21,706 bases of DNA, from positions 1 to 21,706 of the forward strand of contig JAFTBD010000138.1 in NCBI GenBank assembly GCA_017455385.1. Direction: 5' to 3'. Both the position numbers and the translations under genes were made by a program. The notes under the pieces were generated by a model. That model had not been told where the DNA came from, did no database searches, and saw only the letters and a program-made list of their open reading frames with translations. Origin of the DNA: Clostridia bacterium (GTDB lineage Bacteria > Bacillota > Clostridia > Christensenellales > CAG-1252). Below, piece after piece: positions 6,184-11,497 of the stretch. The number at the start of each line of letters is the position of its first letter. Position 1 is the stretch's first letter.

Positions 6184-8799
6184 ATGAAGAAATTCGCTGT
6201 CGCTATGCTGCTCATCCTCGTTTGCTGTATATTCTTCGCCTGTGAGAATATGCCGAACGGTCTCACGAGCGACCTTTCTTCACATCTGATTTCGGAAACC
6301 GAAATAACGACGGATGAGCCCCCGCAAACCGAAGTGATCCCCGCGACCGACGAAGGCTCGAAGGACGCGACCGATACAAGTGACTCGCACGAAACGATAA
6401 ACGACGATACGGATCTCGAAACCGATACGGACGTCGAGGGCGGCACGACGAACGAGCACGCTTCGGACGAAGAAAATACAGGTGACACAAACGGACCTGC
6501 CGCGGACGCACCGACGACAAATGAGCCTATCCCCGATACGCCTGTCCCGGGCGAACCGACCGAAGAGACGGGGCATGAACCGAGCGCGGACACTCCGCCC
6601 TCCGAGGATACGGAGCATTCGGAAGAACCTATGCACGTCCACACTTTTTCTGCCGTTTGGTCTTTTGACAGAGAAAAGCATTGGCACGACGCGACTTGCG
6701 GGCACGACGTCACCGCGGACGTCGCCGCCCATCTGTGGGACGACGGCACCGTCACCATCCCCGCCTCCGAGTCGAAAGAAGGCGTGATGACCTATACGTG
6801 CACGGTCTGCCGCTACACCGAAACGGCGCCTATCGAGAAGCTTCCGCACGTGCATACGTACGGCGATTGGGCGACGGAGACCGCGCCCACCTGCACGGAA
6901 GACGGCACGGAAGTCTGCCGCTGTGCCTGCGGAGACAAGAAGTCGCGGACGATCCCCGCGAAGGGACACACCGAAGCCGCGGATCCCGCCGTCTCCCCCA
7001 CCTGCACCGAGACGGGGCTGACCGCGGGCAGTCATTGTTCGGTCTGCGAGACCGTCCTCATCCGGCAAACGGTCGTTCCCGCAAAAGGACACGCCTACGG
7101 CGACTACGTCCGAACGAAAGCCCCGAATTGCACCGACGCGGGGGAAGAGACGCGCACCTGTTCCGCCTGCGGACACGTGGACGCTCGCGCCCTCTCCGCG
7201 CTCGGGCATGATTATCGAGATACCGTCACCCCGCCGACTTGTACGGATGGTGGCTACACGACGCATTTTTGCAAGCGTTGCTCGCACACGTATACGGACA
7301 AGAACGTGCCCGCCAAGGGACATTCGCCCGCCGTCGATCCCGCCCTGCTCCCCACTTGTACCGAAACGGGACTGACCGAAGGGAGCCATTGCTCGATCTG
7401 CGGCGTGACCTTGTCGGCACAGGAAACGGTGGCGGCGAAAGGACATTCTTACGGAGATTATCGGACGACAGCCGCGGCGAGCTGCACGCAAGTAGGCGAA
7501 GAGATGCGGACTTGCACCGCCTGCGGCACCGAAGACACCCGCACCATTCCCGCCCTCGGGCACGCTTACGGGACGGTGGTCACCCCGCCTACCTGTACGA
7601 CGGCGGGCTACACGACGCACACCTGTTCCCGTTGCGGCGATAATTACACGGACGATCCGACGGCGGCGCTCGGACACGACCTTACGAAGCACCCTGCGAA
7701 AGCGCCTACCTGCACCTCGATCGGTTGGGCGGCGTACGTCACCTGCTCTCGTTGCGAGATGACCACCTTTGAGTCGATCCCGATGACGGCGCACGATTAT
7801 GGCGAAGACGGTCTCTGTAACGTTTGCGGTGGGGAAGCCCCGCCGACCGACGGGCTTCGTTTCACGGCGGCAGAGGACGGCACCTACCGCGTCTCGGGCT
7901 ACGACGGAGAATCGACGAGCGTCTACGTCCCGAGACGATATAACGGCGGCGCGGTGACCGCGGTGGACGCCGCGGCATTTGCGGGATGCACGTCCCTCGA
8001 GAGCCTCACGCTTCCCTTCGCGGGCGGGTGCGCGGACGCGGAAACTGCCGACGCCACGACGTTATTCGGCTACATCTTCGGCACCGCCGAGCAAACGGGA
8101 TGCACCGCGACGAGGCAATATTACTCCTCCACGGGCAGCGCGGTCTATTACATCCCGAATTCCCTCCGCACCGTCCGCGTGACGGGCGGCAAAGTGCTCT
8201 ATGGCACGTTCTACGGCTGCTCCGACCTCGAGAGCATCACATTGGGCAGCGGCGTGACCGCCCTCGGGAAATGCGCATTCTGGGGCTGTTCCTCGCTGGA
8301 GGCGCTCACCCTGCCCTTCGTCGGAGATCGCGCGGACGTCGGTCCGATGGACACCTACCAATATCCGCTCGGCTACTTCTTCGGAACGCTTAGCTACGAA
8401 GACGCCGCTTACGTGACACAGTATTACTACGCCGAATCCCCCTTCGCGCCCGTCCAAGCCTCCTACTATCTCCCGAGCTCCCTGCGGATCATTACGGTGT
8501 CGGGCGGCAAAGTGCTGTACGGCGCCTTCTCGGGCTGTGCGATGACCTTCTCCGTCATCCTCGGCGAGAGCGTGACGAGCATCGAGAACGCCGCTTTCTC
8601 CGCCGCGACAGGACTGACCGAAGTCACAATCCCCCGTTCTGTCACCTATATCGGGAATGACGTCTTTGCCGGATGCACGGCGCTCACCACCCTCCGGTAC
8701 CAAGACACGCGGGCAGAATGGGCAGACGTCACCAAAGCCGCCGATTGGGCGCATAACGCCCCCGCCTTCACCGTCATTTGCACCGACGACGAGGCATAA
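6184..8799 (+). CDS. Surface lipoprotein with cysteine-rich repeats and BspA-like LRR domain
   Basis: An 871-residue predicted surface protein. The signal peptide is MKKFAVAMLLILVCCIFFAC. Cys20 is the likely lipid anchor, with an atypical lipobox (FFAC). Residues about 23-150 are an acidic Asp/Glu/Thr/Pro-rich stalk. A lead-in domain (HVHTFSAVWSFD, HWHDATCGH) follows at about 151-222. Eight repeats of 38-41 residues then cover 223-537, each with a Cys, a CxxC pair (degenerate spacing in the first) and usually a closing GH. A short CNVC remnant follows. From about 558 to the end are BspA-type leucine-rich repeats (AFAGCTSLESLTLP, SVTSIENAAF, SVTYIGNDVF). A Shine-Dalgarno GGAG precedes the ATG. 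It lies 18 bp after metH on the same strand, but a role in methionine metabolism is not suggested. BspA-like LRRs often serve in adhesion. The function of the cysteine repeats is unknown. Confidence 0.85.
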   Translation: MKKFAVAMLLILVCCIFFACENMPNGLTSDLSSHLISETEITTDEPPQTEVIPATDEGSKDATDTSDSHETINDDTDLETDTDVEGGTTNEHASDEENTGDTNGPAADAPTTNEPIPDTPVPGEPTEETGHEPSADTPPSEDTEHSEEPMHVHTFSAVWSFDREKHWHDATCGHDVTADVAAHLWDDGTVTIPASESKEGVMTYTCTVCRYTETAPIEKLPHVHTYGDWATETAPTCTEDGTEVCRCACGDKKSRTIPAKGHTEAADPAVSPTCTETGLTAGSHCSVCETVLIRQTVVPAKGHAYGDYVRTKAPNCTDAGEETRTCSACGHVDARALSALGHDYRDTVTPPTCTDGGYTTHFCKRCSHTYTDKNVPAKGHSPAVDPALLPTCTETGLTEGSHCSICGVTLSAQETVAAKGHSYGDYRTTAAASCTQVGEEMRTCTACGTEDTRTIPALGHAYGTVVTPPTCTTAGYTTHTCSRCGDNYTDDPTAALGHDLTKHPAKAPTCTSIGWAAYVTCSRCEMTTFESIPMTAHDYGEDGLCNVCGGEAPPTDGLRFTAAEDGTYRVSGYDGESTSVYVPRRYNGGAVTAVDAAAFAGCTSLESLTLPFAGGCADAETADATTLFGYIFGTAEQTGCTATRQYYSSTGSAVYYIPNSLRTVRVTGGKVLYGTFYGCSDLESITLGSGVTALGKCAFWGCSSLEALTLPFVGDRADVGPMDTYQYPLGYFFGTLSYEDAAYVTQYYYAESPFAPVQASYYLPSSLRIITVSGGKVLYGAFSGCAMTFSVILGESVTSIENAAFSAATGLTEVTIPRSVTYIGNDVFAGCTALTTLRYQDTRAEWADVTKAADWAHNAPAFTVICTDDEA
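6850..7794 (+). repeat. Eight cysteine/CxxC repeats within the lipoprotein gene
   Basis: Residues 223-537 contain eight units of the pattern P-T-C-T-x-x-G, then about 5-6 residues, CxxC, about 9-14 residues, then GH. Units 2-4 (6970-7323) and units 5-7 (7324-7677) form two successive blocks of exactly 354 bp (118 codons) each. Unit types match in order: TCTETGLTxGSHCSxC, GEExRTCxACG, and TCTxxGYTTHxCxRC. Synonymous sites differ widely between the blocks, so the duplication is not recent. Confidence 0.85.
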
Positions 8800-8817
8800 T
8801 ACCGATTGAAACGAAGC

Positions 8818-9008
8818 ACATCATGCTTGCAGATCAAGTACATATTATCGGCGTCAGCTGATACATCATGTTTTGCGAACGAGGAATGATCGTACCACCG
8901 CGAGCGGTTGCATGATGTACGCCCCTTGGGGCGCATGATGTATATTTTGCTCGCTTCGTTCGTAAAATACATAAAAATTTGCCCGACTTGCGTCGAGCAA
9001 ATTTTTGG
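8818..9008. repeat. Hairpin array A (ACATCATG / CATGATGT family)
   Basis: Two copies of ACATCATG (8818-8825, 8863-8870) face two copies of its complement CATGATGT (8911-8918, 8934-8941). Between and after them are small hairpins: GCCCC-TT-GGGGC near 8921-8932, and TATTTT/AAAATA arms around a TCGCTTCG loop at about 8942-8968. It ends in the AAAAATTTGC hairpin at 8973-9006. The architecture matches the array at 9271-9492 though the words differ. No open frame is convincing here. Confidence 0.65.
8973..9006. terminator. Bidirectional AT-rich terminator hairpin
   Basis: Arms AAAAATTTGC (8973-8982) and GCAAATTTTT (8997-9006) plus an inner CGAC/GTCG stem separated by one mismatch, with a TTGC loop. 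Both strands end in a run of five T. It can stop the metF-to-lipoprotein transcript on the plus strand and any transcript arriving from the promoter at 9078-9107 on the minus strand. Confidence 0.55.
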
Positions 9009-9077
9009 CTATACTTCACAAAATAGCTGTCACTCTTTATTCAACAACTTCCAAATCACTCTCCAAGATGCAATATG

Positions 9078-9107
9078 ATTATAACACAACAAGATACGTT
9101 TTTACAA
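9078..9107 (-). promoter_or_regulatory. Orphan promoter on the minus strand
   Basis: -35 TTGTAA (9102-9107), an 18-bp spacer and a perfect -10 TATAAT (9078-9083). No reading frame follows. About 70 nt downstream lies the hairpin terminator at 8973-9006, so a short non-coding transcript is possible. The surrounding DNA is AT-rich, which raises the chance of a coincidental match. Confidence 0.4.
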
Positions 9108-9181
9108 TATACAATAAACGAGCGACCTGGCTAGTTTTTGCCATCGTTTAATACCCTTCTTTTCTATTTAAAAAAGGTGTC

Positions 9182-9206
9182 GTTAGTTCAAATCCAATCG
9201 GATCTG
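9182..9206 (+). other. tRNA T-arm-like fragment
   Basis: GTTAG (9182-9186), loop TTCAAAT (9187-9193) and CCAAT (9194-9198) form a T-arm with four of five pairs, one of them G-T. CGGATCT (9199-9205) lies where an acceptor strand would be. No matching 5' acceptor, D-arm or clear anticodon arm is found upstream, and there is no CCA. It could be the 3' half of a decayed tRNA gene or chance. Confidence 0.2.
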
Positions 9207-9270
9207 AAAAAATCGAAAATGACAGCCATAAATCGAATGAGTTTATCCTCTTTATCACGCAAATGTGTGC

Positions 9271-9492
9271 ATATCATCAGTGCCGAAAGGGACTGCATAT
9301 CATCAATGCAAAGCATTGGATATCATCAAACCGAAGGGAAAATTTTATGCACGGCTGAGCCGTGATGATATACAAGCACTTTGTGCTTGATGATATACAA
9401 AGGCTCACGCCTTTGATGATATGCCAAACCTCGCTTCGCTTCGGTTTGGATAAAAAATTTTCCTCGGCTGTTTTTTGTCGAGGAAAATTTTT
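9271..9492. repeat. Hairpin array B (ATATCATCA / TGATGATAT family)
   Basis: Three copies of ATATCATCA (9271-9279, 9297-9305, 9320-9328) face three copies of TGATGATAT (9363-9371, 9388-9396, 9414-9422), spaced 23-26 bp. Every spacer holds a small hairpin with a different stem, such as AATGC/GCATT, ACGGC/GCCGT, AAGCAC/GTGCTT, AAAGGC/GCCTTT and CCAAACC/GGTTTGG, although the first is degenerate. It ends in the AAAAATTTTCCTCG hairpin that touches the tRNA-Arg 3' end. The common fold with unrelated stems suggests structure is what is kept. No gene is seen here. Confidence 0.7.
9453..9492 (-). terminator. Terminator hairpin of tRNA-Arg
   Basis: A perfect 14-bp stem, AAAAATTTTCCTCG (9453-9466) with CGAGGAAAATTTTT (9479-9492), and a 12-nt loop. 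Read on the minus strand it starts at the last base of the tRNA CCA and ends in a run of six T. It is also the terminal module of hairpin array B. Its base is AT-rich, so efficiency is uncertain. Confidence 0.6.
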
Positions 9493-9568
9493 GGCGCACC
9501 CGGCAGGATTTGAACCAGCGACACCCGGCGTCGGAGGCCGGTGCTCTATCCAGCTGAGCTACGGATGC
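9492..9568 (-). tRNA. tRNA-Arg (anticodon CCG)
   Basis: The acceptor GCATCCG pairs with CGGGTGC, with one T-G wobble. The D-arm contains AGCTCAGCTGGATAGAGC. The anticodon stem CCGGC/GCCGG holds loop CTCCGAC with anticodon CCG, reading CGG. The T-arm has GGTTCAAATCC. The discriminator is G and CCA is encoded (9492-9494). It is 77 nt with CCA, with its own promoter 8 bp upstream. Confidence 0.96.
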
Positions 9569-9576
9569 ATAGGTGT

Positions 9577-9606
9577 ATTATACTCTTTTTGCGCACGCGG
9601 ACGCAA
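9577..9606 (-). promoter_or_regulatory. Promoter of tRNA-Arg
   Basis: -35 TTGCGT (9601-9606), an 18-bp spacer, and -10 TATAAT (9577-9582), 8 bp before the tRNA 5' base. It lies in the 86-bp gap after the GH13 gene, which shows no clear terminator of its own. Some read-through from the glycogen operon into the tRNA is therefore possible. Confidence 0.7.
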
Positions 9607-9654
9607 AGGTTTTTTTCGCGCGGGCAGGCGGGGTTTGACGAAGGACGTCGAGGC

Positions 9655-11481
9655 TCACACGCTCTCGAAGAGCATGAAGCTGAGAGCGGGGACTGTCGTG
9701 GTGTCGCCGCTGCGGAGCACCTTGCCCGTGCGGACGTCGCGCGCGTCCTTATGCTTGCGGAAGACGATGAGTCTGTCCTCGAAGGTGGGGTTCACAACGG
9801 CGAAGAGCGACTTGCCGTCCTTAAAACGCTGGACGATGAGGAGTTCGCCCTGCTCCCAGGTATCCAGCCCACCGAGCAGGATACCCCGATATTTCTTCCT
9901 CATTTCACCGAGGAAGCGGTAATGCGCGAGGAGATCCTCGTCCTCTCTTCCCCACGGGAAAGGCGCGCGGTTCATCGGGTCCTCATAGCCCTGCAAGCCC
10001 ACCTCGTCGCCGTAATAGAGAGACGGAACGCCCGGCAGGACGTACTGCAGGAAGGACGCCATCATCACCCGCTTCCTGCCTATCTCAAGGGCGTCGCCGT
10101 AAAGAACTATGTTATTGCGTTGCTCCTTGGACGTGTAGCTGACGTCCACCCCGGAGAGGGCGTTGATAACGCGGACGGTGTCGTGCGTGCCGATGAGGGT
10201 CATACTGCTATTCAAAGCATCCGTTGGGTAGTTCTCATAGATGCGCATGACCTTGGTGCCGAAGGCTTTCGCTCCGCCGTACAGACAGAAGGAAAGGATG
10301 GCTTCCTTAAAAGGATAATTCATCACGCCGTCGATCTGTCCTTTGGTAAGATAAGGGCGAAGGGTGCCGTAGCTGTATTTCACGCTGGCGTCCTCCCATA
10401 CTTCGCCGATCATCACGGCATTCGGATCCGCCGCCTTCACCGCGGCGCGGAGTTCGTCCACGAATTCCGTCGGAAGTTCGTCCACGACGTCTAAGCGCCA
10501 GCCGTCGATGCCGAATCTCGTCCACTTGTCGATGACGCCGCCCTTGTCGAAGAGAAGCTTCCTGTACCCTGCGGCGCTCTTATTCAGCGTGGGGACGACC
10601 TTGCACCCCCACCAACTGTGATATTCATTCGGGAAGTCGATGAAATAATACCAGTCGTGATAAACAGAGTCGCGGCTCTGATACGCCCCGACGCTGTCGT
10701 AATGCCCGAGCTGATTGAAATAGATGCTGTCCGCGCCCGAATGATTGAAGACGCCGTCCAGAATGATGCCGATGCCCCGCTTGCGCGCCTCCGCGATGAG
10801 CTCCTTAAAGTCGTCCTCCGTGCCGAGCAGAGGGTCGATCTTCATATAATCGCCCGTGTCGTAACGGTGGTTGGAGCTCGCCTCGAAGATGGGCGACAGA
10901 TAGATGTCGGTGACGCCGAGGCTCACGAGATAATCCAGCTTGGACGTGATGCCTTTGAAATTCCCGCCGTAGAAGTCATTCGCGCGGTAACTGCCGTCCG
11001 GCTCCGAGACGGTGACCTTCTCGTTCCAATCTTTCAGATAGCCGTAGCGCGGCTCTGCTGTGTCGCCCGCTTTCGCGAAACGATCCGCAAAGATGTGGTA
11101 GATGACGCCGCCCTCGATGGTCTTCGGCACGACGTAATCCGCGGCATACACCGTGAGCTGCCAATCGGGCAGATTCTCCCCCGCGAGCCCCGTTTCGCCG
11201 GCGCCGACGATCCTGACGTCGCCCGAGACCTCCGCCACCTCGAAATGATAGGAATAGATCCCCCATTCCTCGACGGAGAATTCACAGGAAAAGTAGGTGA
11301 CGTTGCCATCATCCCCGCAGAACGAGAGGGGGATCTTCTCCTCCCACTCATCCTTGCGAAGGACGAGCTTGACGTCCCCCACCCATATGGAGTGCGTCAC
11401 GGGGAAGACGACTTTTACCTTCTCCCCCGCGCGCACCGCTCCGAACGGAGTTTTGTGTATACGCGAATTATATTTGAACAA
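9655..11481 (-). CDS. GH13 alpha-amylase-family glycoside hydrolase, neopullulanase-like
   Basis: A 608-residue predicted cytoplasmic glycoside hydrolase acting on alpha-glucans. Residues 1-~130 resemble the N-terminal beta domain (CBM34-like) of neopullulanase and maltogenic amylase relatives. The barrel follows: YHIFADRF near 160, GIILDGVFNHSG near 240, nucleophile Asp331 (GWRLDVVDE), acid/base Glu360 (MIGEVWED) and Asp434 (GTHDT). No signal peptide is seen, which fits intracellular glycogen or dextrin. The start appears to be TTG at 11481, with AGAAGGGG 7 bp upstream; no nearby ATG fits, and the family N-terminus (YNSRIHKTPFGAV) begins at once. It lies 16 bp after glgP, last in the operon. 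It may supply the debranching step, since no GlgX is present in the window. Exact specificity cannot be read from motifs. Confidence 0.9.
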   Translation of the reverse strand: MFKYNSRIHKTPFGAVRAGEKVKVVFPVTHSIWVGDVKLVLRKDEWEEKIPLSFCGDDGNVTYFSCEFSVEEWGIYSYHFEVAEVSGDVRIVGAGETGLAGENLPDWQLTVYAADYVVPKTIEGGVIYHIFADRFAKAGDTAEPRYGYLKDWNEKVTVSEPDGSYRANDFYGGNFKGITSKLDYLVSLGVTDIYLSPIFEASSNHRYDTGDYMKIDPLLGTEDDFKELIAEARKRGIGIILDGVFNHSGADSIYFNQLGHYDSVGAYQSRDSVYHDWYYFIDFPNEYHSWWGCKVVPTLNKSAAGYRKLLFDKGGVIDKWTRFGIDGWRLDVVDELPTEFVDELRAAVKAADPNAVMIGEVWEDASVKYSYGTLRPYLTKGQIDGVMNYPFKEAILSFCLYGGAKAFGTKVMRIYENYPTDALNSSMTLIGTHDTVRVINALSGVDVSYTSKEQRNNIVLYGDALEIGRKRVMMASFLQYVLPGVPSLYYGDEVGLQGYEDPMNRAPFPWGREDEDLLAHYRFLGEMRKKYRGILLGGLDTWEQGELLIVQRFKDGKSLFAVVNPTFEDRLIVFRKHKDARDVRTGKVLRSGDTTTVPALSFMLFESV

Positions 11482-11497
11482 CGTGCGTCCCCTTCTG

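Noticed and set aside
6280..7794. Minus-strand open frame over the lipoprotein repeats
   Set aside because: Arg/Gly-rich translation mirrors the repeats on the other strand; the plus-strand frame has a signal peptide and known domains.
9138..9365. 75-codon open frame in the intergenic region
   Set aside because: No ribosome binding site, AT-rich, and it runs into the hairpin array.
9271..9422. CRISPR array
   Set aside because: The repeated word is only 9 bp and reverses direction in the middle, the spacers are palindromic, and no cas genes are near.
9362..9922. Plus-strand open frame through tRNA-Arg
   Set aside because: It crosses the tRNA gene and the 3' end of the GH13 gene on the other strand.
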